Shown here one piece after another: positions 1 through 9,200 of a stretch of DNA of 64,000 nt. The stretch spans positions 1 through 64,000 of the forward strand of contig JASBVG010000104.1 in the NCBI GenBank assembly GCA_030147505.1, written 5' to 3'. Position 1 is the stretch's first letter. Each line of letters begins with the position of its first letter. The translations under genes and the position numbers were made by a program. This stretch comes from Tardiphaga sp. (GTDB lineage: Bacteria; Pseudomonadota; Alphaproteobacteria; Rhizobiales; Xanthobacteraceae). Below the pieces are notes generated by a model. The model saw only the letters and a program-made list of their open reading frames with translations, made no database searches and was not told the origin of the DNA.

Positions 1-1
1 C

Positions 2-2632
2 ACCTACGCCTCGCCCTACAACATTACGACCTATGACTTCATCCCCCAGATGCCGGGGTTCTCGGGCTTTGGCGCGCTGGGTGGCGGCAATGTGGCTGTG
101 CGCGTCGGCGGCGATGCCGGCGTCCAGTCGAGCCGCGGGGAAGCCACGTTCCAAAGCAGCCAGGGATTGACGATCGCCGTCGGCTCGACCGGTCGCGTGC
201 TGGCCGATGGCAGCATTGTGCGGACCGGTGGCGGCGACATCTCCGTCGATGTGAGTGGGGCGATCAACCCTCTACATCCAAGGGAGAATGCGAGCGGCGT
301 TAACGGCCTTCAGAACGATCTCAACGGTGCTTTGATCAACCTGCGTGGCGCGGTGGATATTCGAGCGGGGTCAATGGGACGTATCGACCTCACTTATGGC
401 GCGGCCAATGCCTCGGACCCGCGTGCGCCGGATGCTTTCGCCGCCAACAAGGGCGTGGCGAATGGCGGCATGGTGCTGATACTCGGCGATGCCGCGACCC
501 GTTTTGCGACGCGCGGCGACCTTGTGCTTGGCGGCGTGGTCGATGCCGGGTTGGGATCGCAGGTCATGAGCACGCCCTACACAAAGGACGGCGTTTACTA
601 CGAGGGCGGCGGCTATAGCGCCTTCTCGCTCTGGACGGATGCAACCGCGCTCGACCTGTTCTCAGCGGGTGGTAATCTGACGCCGCTGGTGCGCAGGACC
701 GCGACAGGGAATGCCTTCTCGAACGATCAGGGTGCTAATGCGATGCTTCCAGCTCGGATGCGCGTTGTGGCAGCGTCGGGAAGCATCTATGTCGATGGTG
801 GAGACCTTGAAAACAAACGCGATAGCTATCTGGTCCCGGGCAAGACGGTGCAGGTCGAATTCCTTGCCGGACAATCGATCTATGGCGATGGCACCGGTTT
901 CCATCCGAGCGTGTCCAACCCGGATGATATGGTCAGTCCGCAAAAGCCCTATTTCTATGCGGGCTGGAAGAATGAAGGTGAAGATCTTTTTTACAAATGG
1001 TCCGATGAGGGCCAAATCGGCAGCGAGCATGGAAATGACCACGATCCCTTGCGCTTCTATGCGGTCAACGGCGATCTCATCGGCCTGACGACGGGGCAGC
1101 TCAATCCGGCAACGTCGACGTCTCCGACCCGATATTACGCCGCCAAGCCAGTTTGGATGCAGGCGGGCCGCGATATCGTCAATGCCGGCGGGTTCTTCCT
1201 TCATAACAACGCAGATGATGTCTCGCTCATTTCGGCGAGCCGTGACATCATTTACGCCAGTATCCAGGTCGCCGGACCGGGCTTGCTGGAGCTCTCGGCG
1301 GGGCGCAACATCTATCAGGCGGACAAGGGGTCGGTCATCAGTATCGGCGCGGTCGTTCAGGGCGACAATCGCCCCGGTGCATCCATCGCGATTCAGGCTG
1401 GCGCGGGCGCGAGCGGTCCCGACTACACGAAACTTGCTTCGCTCTATCTCGATCCGGCGAATTTGGCCGATCCGAAGATCCCGCTTGCCGATCAGACGGG
1501 CAAGGTTGCCAAGACCTATGAGAAGGAATTGGCGGCGTGGCTGAAGGAGCATGAGGGTTTTGAAGGTGGTGTCGAGGAAGCGCGGGCTCATTTCGCCACG
1601 CTTGCGCCCGAGCAGCAGCGCGTGTTCCTGCGGCAGGTGTATTTCGCTGAACTGCGGGAGGGAGGGCGCGAATACAACAACGCTGACAGCGCGCGTCACG
1701 GCTCCTACCTCCGCGGTCGCCAGATGATCGCTACGTTGTTTCCGGAAACCGACTCGAACGGCAAGCCGATTCTGCGGAGCGGCGATATCACCCTGTTCGG
1801 CGGCTCCGGCGTGCGCACAAATTTCGGCGGAGACATCCAGATGTTCACCCCCGGCGGGCGTATCGTGATTGGTGTCGAGGGCCTGGTGCCTCCATCGACG
1901 GCCGGCGTCGTCACGCAGGGGGCGGGCGACATCCAGCTATATTCCAAAGGCTCGATCCTGCTCGGCCTGTCGCGGATCATGACCACTTTTGGCGGTGATA
2001 TCCTTGCATGGTCGGCGACCGGCGATATCAACGCAGGACGCGGTGCCAGGACGACGGTGCTCTATACGCCGCCGAAGCGCACCTATGATCTGTTCGGCAA
2101 TGTCACGCTGGCCCCGCAGGTGCCGTCGTCCGGGGCCGGCATCGCCACCCTCAATCCGATCCCGGAAGTATTGCCCGGCGACATCGATTTGATCGCGCCG
2201 CTCGGAACGATCGACGCGGGCGAGGCGGGGATCCGAGTTTCCGGTAACGTCAATCTGGCGGCGTTGCAGGTGTTGAATGCCGCGAATATCCAGGTGCAGG
2301 GCACCTCATCCGGTATCCCGAGCGTGCAGGCTCCGAGCATTACAGCGGCGCTGTCGAGTTCGAATGCGACGGCCGCTTCGCAGCAAAATACGATGCCGGC
2401 GCAAGCCGCCAATGCGCAGCCATCGGTGATCATCGTCGAAGTGTTGGGTTATGGTGGCGGTTCGAATGGCGAGTTGGACGATGAGAGGGAAAAGAGGTCC
2501 GATCGTCGCGCCAACACGGATCGTCAGCAGGATCCAGCGAGCCCGGTTCAGGTGATTGGGGCTGGAGACCTTTCGCTTGCGCAACGCCAGAAGCTTACGA
2601 CGACTGAACGCCGGAGTTTCGACGGGCAATAG
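2..2632 (+). CDS. C-terminal part of filamentous-haemagglutinin (TpsA-like) adhesin, 5' end outside window
   Basis: The reading frame is open from base 2 with no start needed, so this is the last 876 residues of a larger protein. It is probably a surface or secreted adhesin of the two-partner-secretion filamentous-haemagglutinin type with a DUF3739-like C-terminus. It aligns along its whole length with the end of the giant adhesin at 6262-18654. Shared blocks include PPKRTYD, APQVPSSGAGIATLNP, IDLIAPLGTIDAGEAGIRVSG, QVQGTSSGIP and VIIVEVLGYGGG. The sequence is rich in Gly, Asn, Asp and Ser, as expected for a beta-helix shaft, and ends in a charged tail. Synonymous sites differ widely from the second copy, so the duplication is not recent. 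No TpsB partner is visible; it could lie upstream. Family assignment is firm; adhesion itself is inferred. Confidence 0.85.
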   Translation, partial: TYASPYNITTYDFIPQMPGFSGFGALGGGNVAVRVGGDAGVQSSRGEATFQSSQGLTIAVGSTGRVLADGSIVRTGGGDISVDVSGAINPLHPRENASGVNGLQNDLNGALINLRGAVDIRAGSMGRIDLTYGAANASDPRAPDAFAANKGVANGGMVLILGDAATRFATRGDLVLGGVVDAGLGSQVMSTPYTKDGVYYEGGGYSAFSLWTDATALDLFSAGGNLTPLVRRTATGNAFSNDQGANAMLPARMRVVAASGSIYVDGGDLENKRDSYLVPGKTVQVEFLAGQSIYGDGTGFHPSVSNPDDMVSPQKPYFYAGWKNEGEDLFYKWSDEGQIGSEHGNDHDPLRFYAVNGDLIGLTTGQLNPATSTSPTRYYAAKPVWMQAGRDIVNAGGFFLHNNADDVSLISASRDIIYASIQVAGPGLLELSAGRNIYQADKGSVISIGAVVQGDNRPGASIAIQAGAGASGPDYTKLASLYLDPANLADPKIPLADQTGKVAKTYEKELAAWLKEHEGFEGGVEEARAHFATLAPEQQRVFLRQVYFAELREGGREYNNADSARHGSYLRGRQMIATLFPETDSNGKPILRSGDITLFGGSGVRTNFGGDIQMFTPGGRIVIGVEGLVPPSTAGVVTQGAGDIQLYSKGSILLGLSRIMTTFGGDILAWSATGDINAGRGARTTVLYTPPKRTYDLFGNVTLAPQVPSSGAGIATLNPIPEVLPGDIDLIAPLGTIDAGEAGIRVSGNVNLAALQVLNAANIQVQGTSSGIPSVQAPSITAALSSSNATAASQQNTMPAQAANAQPSVIIVEVLGYGGGSNGELDDEREKRSDRRANTDRQQDPASPVQVIGAGDLSLAQRQKLTTTERRSFDGQ

Positions 2633-2689
2633 TCGTCTATACTCACTGTGCTCGCTCGACCACTCCTCGGCGCTGCCCCAGTTGCGCGC

Positions 2690-2838
2690 CGCGACGGCGA
2701 CATCGACATGCGGATCGCGGGTACGTTCAATCCGAACTTGGCGCTCACCGACGGTACCGAAAAACACGCACTGTCCGGCGCGCTGGTGAACTTGCGCGGC
2801 GCGTTGCATGTGGCGGTGGCATCAAGCTGATTTACGGG
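2690..2838 (+). pseudogene. Remnant of a further filamentous-haemagglutinin copy
   Basis: Reading in the frame of base 2690 gives DGDIDMRIAGTFNPNL, then LSGALVNLRGALHVAVAS and a stop. This matches internal segments of both adhesins: GGDLDARIGGGLNPNL with IANLRGNVAVSAAS in the 6262 gene, and INPL with GALINLRGAVDIRAGS in the 2-2632 gene. Directly after the stop the homology continues in another frame (GIKLIYG at 2818-2838, compare GNIQLQYG and GRIDLTYG). The piece is therefore a frameshifted fragment of about 50 residues with no start, no head and no tail. It lies only 57 bases after the stop of the first adhesin. It is best explained as the scar of a duplicated adhesin gene lost by deletion. 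Confidence 0.7.
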
Positions 2839-2935
2839 CTTAGGGACCGATCAGAAAAATGGAAGCGCTCTTGCCAACTCTCAAGGTCACGCCTAGCAGA
2901 AGCATTTCGAACGTGTGATCGAAGATTAACGTTTC

Positions 2936-3716
2936 AATGGCTACCACGTATCGAAGATCACGCAATAATTCGAAGAAAACAAAGTGAGAAAGGTTGTCGG
3001 GTTTGCGTTCAAGGCGATCGTCGATAACAATGTATCGCGCGTCAGGACGGTGATCAAGGTGGGCTGTGACGCGGCGCGTGTAAGCTACACATTGGGTGCT
3101 GTCGAACTCGAATTACCAAAAGTGGCTCCTTTACCGCGACAGCAGATCTCGCCCGATTACAAAACACTGCAAAAGTTTTTCGATGCTGGAAAGAGTACGG
3201 GCGTGCTCGCCGATTTGATGCTGCTGCTAATTGGTTTTTTTACCGGGCGGCGGCTCGGAATTCTCGTCAATATGAGAGCAAAAGATATTTTTGAGCATCA
3301 TGGCATGCGGGTGGTCGCGCCACGCGCATTGGTGTTGGTGGATGGTGAACGAATTCTAGTTCCTATCAAGACAGAGGACAGCCTCTAATTTTATGTGCTG
3401 AACAACTTCCTTGAACGGATCGGATTCATCGAGTCGGCTCGCCGCCAGAACGATTTCGTCTTCGAGTCGTCGGCAAGCTGGCCGTAAGCCCGGGGATCAG
3501 CACGACGAATATGGCAGAGGCGTTATTAGTCGAGCGGAGGTGCTTGAACTGGCGACGACAGAACTGCCAGAGGAGATCGATTGGACGATCTTTCGCAACC
3601 TAACTTTCGATGAGCTCGCTGCCAGCATTCCGACTTTTACGGCGCGGAGTGTGCAATATATTTTGTGCAAATACTCATCGGCAATCGATTATCTGTCGTC
3701 AACAAATGGTTGGTAG
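2936..3716 (+). pseudogene. Decayed tyrosine recombinase (phage-type integrase)
   Basis: Three pieces in series resemble one integrase of a type common in Bradyrhizobium relatives. The first, an open frame from a GTG at 2984 to a stop at 3386, carries GFFTGRRLGILVNMRAKDI, like the recombinase core around the first catalytic Arg, then VPIKTEDSL. After the in-frame TAA the same frame continues as FYVLNNFLERIGFIESARRQ to about 3485. Then the frame shifts and a C-terminal piece (GDQHDEYG, LPEEIDWTIF) runs to 3716. The part that should hold the catalytic His-x-x-Arg is missing. At least one stop, one frameshift and one deletion make it inactive. It may mark an old integration event between the two adhesin genes. 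Family recognition is from memory of motifs. Confidence 0.6.
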
Positions 3717-3754
3717 CTCCGGTGCCACGCGATCGTGCTAAAGGACGAAAGCCG

Positions 3755-4402
3755 ATGAGGAACCAAGGGCGTTTTTCGATCGTCCAGCTTTGTATCTGGT
3801 TCTGTTGCGTTTGCTTAATACCTTCGATGCGTTCAGACCGGGTGGTCGGCGCCGAGAGCGAACAAAATGCCTATAACATTCCGGCTCAAGACTTGAAGGC
3901 AGCCTTGAATGCTTTTGCCGCTACAAGCGGGTTGCAAGTCTTGTACGAGACCTCGCTGGTCGCGGGGCGCGTATCCGGCGCCGTCATGGGACACCATCCG
4001 CCAAAGGCGGCACTCGACAAGCTGCTGTCGGGGACCGGCCTCGTCGGACGCCGAACGGATTTCGACGCGGTGACCGTCTCCCTCAGGCCGCAAGAGAGAG
4101 CGGAGCTGCTGTCCGATCAGCAGCGCATGTTTCTTGGTTATGTGCAGGCCGGGATCATCGCCGAGCTTTGCAACGGCGTCGAAACGCGGTCCCGTGACTA
4201 CCGGATCGCCGTCCAGCTTTGGCTCACCGACTATGGCACCGTGCGGCGCGCGAAGTTGCTGAGTTCGACCGGAAGTTTTCGTCGCGATGATGCAATCGCC
4301 CAGGCACTTCAGCGCCTGAGCATCGGCGCTGTTCCGCCTCCGGGCATGCGACAACCGGTGACCATGGCCCTGTTGCCTCACCAGCCCGGTTGCGAACCTT
4401 GA
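3755..4402 (+). CDS. Periplasmic STN-domain signalling protein (VreA-like, no beta-barrel)
   Basis: The 215-residue product is a probable sensor of a cell-surface-signalling system. It starts with a hydrophobic signal segment (residues about 9-24). A secretin/TonB short N-terminal (STN) domain follows at about 39-111 (YNIPAQDLKAALNAFAATSG). The C-terminal part at about 125-207 resembles a TonB C-terminal domain (IAVQLWLTDYGTVRRAKLLSS). In classical systems the STN domain sits on a TonB-dependent receptor and contacts FecR; here no barrel follows. This resembles VreA of the Pseudomonas PUMA3 system. I chose ATG 3755 because AGGA stands about 10 bases upstream and the signal peptide then starts properly; the longer open frame from 3665 overlaps the decayed integrase. 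The sigma and anti-sigma genes follow directly. VreA analogy is inference. Confidence 0.75.
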   Translation: MRNQGRFSIVQLCIWFCCVCLIPSMRSDRVVGAESEQNAYNIPAQDLKAALNAFAATSGLQVLYETSLVAGRVSGAVMGHHPPKAALDKLLSGTGLVGRRTDFDAVTVSLRPQERAELLSDQQRMFLGYVQAGIIAELCNGVETRSRDYRIAVQLWLTDYGTVRRAKLLSSTGSFRRDDAIAQALQRLSIGAVPPPGMRQPVTMALLPHQPGCEP

Positions 4403-4582
4403 AGTCGATGTGCTTCGCCTTGTAGCAAAACCGTCACACAAGCGGGCTACATAGCCGCCGCATTGGGGTGAGGGTTGTCTGGACGTGCATTCTTTGCCGG
4501 CATCTTCCCGGTTCTGGTGTTTGGGTCGCGGGGCCACGCGTTGCTGTGCGCCAATCCAGAGCGCCGATACGGTCGCGCCGCG
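4403..4582 (+). promoter_or_regulatory. Intergenic region with inverted repeat before ECF sigma gene
   Basis: The 180-base gap between the STN gene and the sigma gene contains TGTAGC at 4421-4426 and GCTACA at 4446-4451, a perfect 6-base inverted repeat with 19 bases between. It could bind a dimeric regulator or flank a promoter for the sigma/anti-sigma pair. No consensus is recognised, and such a short repeat may occur by chance. Confidence 0.25.
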
Positions 4583-5116
4583 ATGAGCTGGGCAACGCTG
4601 CGCGACTTGCTGACTGCCCGCTATGACGATTTTCGTGCACGGCTGACCCGAAGGCTTGGTTCCGAGGAATTGGCACGCGAAAGCCTGCAGGAAACCTGGT
4701 TGCGTTTCAATCGCACCGACGAGGTCGGTGTGGTGCGGAGTCCGGCTGGCTACGTGTTGCAGGTGGCCATGAATATCGCGACCGATCGTCGGCGCAGCGA
4801 ACAGCGGATGTCGCGGCAGCACAAGGGCAATGTGCCGCTCGATGTCGTGGCAGACGATGCACCGGGGCCTGAGCGCGAGATTGAAGCCCGCTCTGAACTG
4901 GATGCGCTCAACCGCGCGATTGCGACATTGTCGCCGCGCACGCGCGAGATACTGATGGCCGCCCGGATCGAAGGGCTGTCGCAGAACGAAATTGCCGATC
5001 GTTTTGGCATCTCGGCGCGCATGGTGCGGTTTGAACTACGTAAGGCGCTGGATCACTGCGAAGCCGGTCTGACCGATCAGCGTGGCGACGAGTCGCCAAA
5101 ACGGTGGCCAACATGA
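4583..5116 (+). CDS. ECF sigma factor, FecI/VreI type
   Basis: The 177-residue protein is an extracytoplasmic-function RNA polymerase sigma factor. Region 2 lies in the N-terminal part (YDDFRARLTRRLGSEELA, then QETWLRF). Region 4 is a clear helix-turn-helix near residues 117-155 (LSPRTREILMAARIEGLSQ, NEIADRFGIS). ATG 4583 is preferred, since the open frame upstream from 4475 adds a non-sigma-like 36 residues and uses a TTG. The gene ends in an ATGA overlap with the FecR-type gene, so the two are translationally coupled, as usual for sigma/anti-sigma pairs. The likely target is the giant adhesin operon immediately downstream, perhaps also the first adhesin. Target assignment is inference from position. 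Confidence 0.88.
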   Translation: MSWATLRDLLTARYDDFRARLTRRLGSEELARESLQETWLRFNRTDEVGVVRSPAGYVLQVAMNIATDRRRSEQRMSRQHKGNVPLDVVADDAPGPEREIEARSELDALNRAIATLSPRTREILMAARIEGLSQNEIADRFGISARMVRFELRKALDHCEAGLTDQRGDESPKRWPT

Positions 5117-6099
5117 GCGGCCCCATTCCGGATCCAATGACCGTGAAAACGGATGCTCTTGCCGATCTGCGCGCGCGTGCCAAGGATTGGGTCGTGCAAA
5201 TCGAGACAGGCGATGCGAGCGAAGCCGATTTGCGCGAATTCGAGCGCTGGCTTTCGGCGACCCCGCAACATGTCGAAGCCTATGCGCAGGCGGAGCGACT
5301 GTGGCGGATGCTCGAAGCACCGTTACAGGCGGCGGATCGCCAGCGTCCGAAGGGAGGCGCGGCGCGGACACATGCGATCGGCCGGCGTGGTTTCGTTGGC
5401 GGCGCCATCGCCGCCTCCGTTGTAGCCGCCGGCGGTGCGATGCTGGTCCGCCCGCCGCTCGGTTTGTGGCCGTCGCTGTCGGAACTCGCATCTGACTATC
5501 GGACGGCTGTCGGAGAGCAGCGCAAGCTGGACCTTGCCGGCGGCATTTCGGTTGAGATGAATACGCGCACCAGCCTGAACATCGATGCGGGCCGCCCGGA
5601 TGAGCAACGCATTGAACTGATCGAGGGCGAGGCGGCAGTCACGGCAGGGGCAACGCCCGTTCGGGTTCATGCCGGTGGCGGCACAGTTGCTGCAGCCAAT
5701 GCCCAGTTTGTGGTTCGGTGCGACGTGGCAAGTGTACAGGTGACGTGCCTTGCTGGCCGCGTCGATGTCGCTTTGGGTGGAAAAGATGCCGATATCGGCG
5801 CCCGGCAGCAGATCGGTTATGGCCGCGATCTCGGTACGGTTGTTACCGTCGATCCGGTCGTCGCTGCCGGCTGGCGCGATGGCATGCTGGTGTTCGAGAA
5901 CGAGCCACTCGCTTATGTCATTGATGAGATCAATCGTTACCGGCCAGGTCGCATCGTGCTGACAAATGCCGAACTCGGCCGCCGTCAGGTCAGCGCACGC
6001 TTCAGGCTCGCGCGCCTGGATGCGGTGACTACCCAGTTCCGGGAAGTGTTTGGCGCAAAGGTCACAACACTTGCGGGTGGCATCGTCATCGTTGGCTGA
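5113..6099 (+). CDS. FecR-family transmembrane anti-sigma factor
   Basis: The 328-residue protein should hold the neighbouring ECF sigma factor at the membrane and release it on a periplasmic signal. An N-terminal cytoplasmic DUF4880-type segment (about residues 12-70: ARAKDWVVQIETGDASEADL, FERWLS) binds sigma. GRRGFVGGAIAASVVAAGG forms a single membrane segment preceded by twin arginines, a pattern seen in FecR proteins thought to use the Tat route. The periplasmic FecR domain follows, and a C-terminal STN-like segment (FENEPLAYVIDEINRY) ends the protein. ATG 5113 overlaps the sigma stop as ATGA; a GTG at 5104 is also possible. The gene ends 162 bases before the adhesin start. Its signal is probably delivered by the STN protein at 3755. 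Confidence 0.88.
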   Translation: MSGPIPDPMTVKTDALADLRARAKDWVVQIETGDASEADLREFERWLSATPQHVEAYAQAERLWRMLEAPLQAADRQRPKGGAARTHAIGRRGFVGGAIAASVVAAGGAMLVRPPLGLWPSLSELASDYRTAVGEQRKLDLAGGISVEMNTRTSLNIDAGRPDEQRIELIEGEAAVTAGATPVRVHAGGGTVAAANAQFVVRCDVASVQVTCLAGRVDVALGGKDADIGARQQIGYGRDLGTVVTVDPVVAAGWRDGMLVFENEPLAYVIDEINRYRPGRIVLTNAELGRRQVSARFRLARLDAVTTQFREVFGAKVTTLAGGIVIVG

Positions 6100-6261
6100 T
6101 TGCGACGATCATGTGACGCATATCGCGTTGTCTACACAGTATATTTTTGCGGTTTGCGTTTCCGCTTTCCGCAGGGGCGAGCGTCCTTAGGGCAGCCGGG
6201 GAGTCCGGCGAGCGCGTTGGTCGTCTGGCCAGCGCGCGGCTGCCTTTTGAAAGATTGTCCA

Positions 6262-9200
6262 ATGCTGCCTCGCATTTCCGTCTCCAATTCTCGGTCGCTT
6301 CATCGCCACAACGACAAGTCGGGCATGCAGGGGATGCGGCATTGGCTGCTCGCGGGCAGCAGCGGGCTTGCTATCGGCATGATGCTGATGTCGGGCGAGG
6401 GGGTATATGCACGCGCACTGAATAGTGGAGGAGGCGCTGTCGTCTCTGCGCCGAATATCGCATCCGGTGCGGCATCGCAGGCTGCGCAACAGGCCGCTGT
6501 TGCGGCGCAACGGACGCAGCAGTCGCTGGCGCGGGCAGCGCGCGCGGTTCAGGACATGCAGGCCGTGCAGGCGGCGGCGCGGGCTGCTGCGGCTGCAACG
6601 CAGACATCGGCGACTGCCCCGATCGCGGTTCCGAACGGCCTTGGCGCCGGCGGATTGCTTCCGGGTGGCGGCAGCTGGACCGGCGCCAATGCGCCGACGC
6701 AGGGCACGGATAGCAATGGGCAGACGCAGGTCAATATCCGCCAGTTGACCCAGCAGGCGATCCTGAACTGGCAGTCTTTCAATGTCGGCGCGCGTACCAC
6801 GCTGACCTTCGACCAGCAGGGCAATGCAAATTGGGTGGCACTCAACCGCGTCAACAATGCCACGGCACCCAGCCAGATCCTCGGCAATATCAGGGCTGAC
6901 GGCCACATCTATGTGATCAATCAGAGCGGTATCATTTTCGGCGGCAACAGCCAGGTGAATGTCGGTTCGCTGATCGCATCCACTGCGGGCATTACCGACA
7001 GCCAGTTCATCGCCAACGGCATCTACAGTGCGCAGGCTGGCGCAAGCTATACGCCGAGCTTCACTGCGGCTGGCGGCAGGGTCGTTGTTGAGCGCGGCGC
7101 GTCGATCGAAACGCGGGCGCCATCCTCGGTGACTACCGGCGGCGGTTTCGTGCTGATGATCGGATCGGCGATCGAGAATGCCGGCGCCATCACGACGCCG
7201 AAGGGACAGACCATCCTGGCGGCCGGCGACGATTTCATCCTGCGCCGCGGCTATGGCACCGACGCCAACCAGTTCTCGACCACCCGCGGCAGCGAGATCG
7301 CGCCGCTGATCCGTATTGGAAGTTCCGCGGGCCGGGTCACCAATAGCGGCGTGGTGCTGTCGCAGCAGGGTGATATCACGCTGGCCGGCCGCACGCTGAC
7401 ACAGGATGGCCTCCTGCTCTCCACCACCTCGGTGCATCAGCGCGGCACGATCCATCTGCTGAACGCCGCCAGCGACAGCGACGGCAGCGTTACGCTGACC
7501 GCCAACAGCATCACCGCCATCCTGCCCGAGCTGGAGTCCAAGGACAGCGCGCTCAATGCCCAACGCGACGCGCTGATCGCGACGTCCGCTGACGCCAATC
7601 TGGCGCGTGCCGCCAGCGTTGCCGGCGCCTTCGACAATCTGTCGCTGCAGGCCGACCGTCAGGACCAGTCCCGCGTCGAGGTTGTCACCGGCGGCGCCGT
7701 CATCTTCAAGGGCGGATCGATGACGTCGGCGCAAGGTGGTCAGATCGCGGTTTCCGCAGGCAAGCGCATTTTCACCGAAAGTGGTGCGACGCTGGATGTG
7801 TCGGGCGTGCGTGATGTCGCGCTGGCGATGGCGTCGAACAACATCTCCATCAACGTACAGGGCAACGAACTAAGGGATTCGCCGCAGAATCGCGATTCCG
7901 ACGTGCTCAAGAACAACAATGTCTGGATCGATGTGCGCAGCCTCACATTGGTGCCGAAGGGCACCGGCGGCTACGCCAGCGATCGCTACTACACCGCAGG
8001 CGGCCTGCTGGAGGTCGGCGGCTATCTCGGCACCACCGCGCATACGATCGGCGAATGGGCGGCGGTCGGCGGCAGCATCACGCTGTCGGCGCCGGAAGTG
8101 ATCGTGCAGAAGGGCGCTACTTTCGATATCTCCGGCGGTTCGCTGGACTATGCCGCCGGCTGGATCCGCTCGACCAATCTGATCGGCAGCGACGGGCGGC
8201 GCTACAGCGTCGATCAGGCGCCGGCGGATATGCAGTTCGTCCGTTTCGCCGGCGGCTTCTCGCGCACGCATAACATCCAGGGCAAGCAGGACGACCGCCT
8301 CACCGAGACGTGGACCACGGTGTTCGACCGCGGCCGCACGTCGCTGCGCTGGGAAGATGCCTATACGGTCGGTCGCGATGCGGGTCGTCTGATCCTGTCG
8401 ACGCCAACTTCGGTGTTCGAGGGCTCCATCCTGGCCGATACGATCGAGGGCGAGAGGCAGGGCACCAAGCGTGCGGCGGGCGCGGTCGACGGCTACAAGC
8501 AGACCCAGACCACGGTGGCGCAGAACGGCACGTTGGCGCTCGGCCAGTATGACGGCCGCGGCCTCGTCGGCGGCGCGGGTAGCAACGTCGTGTTCGGCAA
8601 GATCGAGGACATTACCACCGGCAGCGATCCCGAGACGGCAACCTTCATCGAACGCAAGAACACGGCATGGTTCGACGCCGACCGGATCAATCAGGCAAAA
8701 CTCGGCGGCATCGACATCGCCAGCACGAAGTCGATCGCCGTCGACGCGCCGCTGGCGCTGGCCAATGGTGCGCAGGTCAAGCTGATCGCACCCATTGTCG
8801 ATATCCATGCCGACCTTACTGCGCGCGGCGGGGCCGTAACCGTTACCAACACTCTCAAGCCAGACCTTGCGACTGCGGTTCCATTTGCGCTGACGACGCC
8901 AGACGGCCTTGCGCAACTGACGTTGCACACAGGCGCTACCATCGATGTGCGCGGGCTGTGGGTCAACGGCCGCCTCGGTCCCATGCGCCAGTCCAGCCTG
9001 GCCTATGTGAACGGCGGTAGCGTCACCTTCGATTCCACTCAGAACATCACGCTTGCGGGCGGGAGCACCATCGACGTCTCGTCCGGCGCTGCGATCCCGC
9101 CGACCGGGAAAACGCGCGGCGGCAAGGGCGGTGACGTTACGCTCATCGCCGATCAGGGGAATACGCCAGTGCAGTCTGGCGGCCGGCTGCTCCTCGACGG

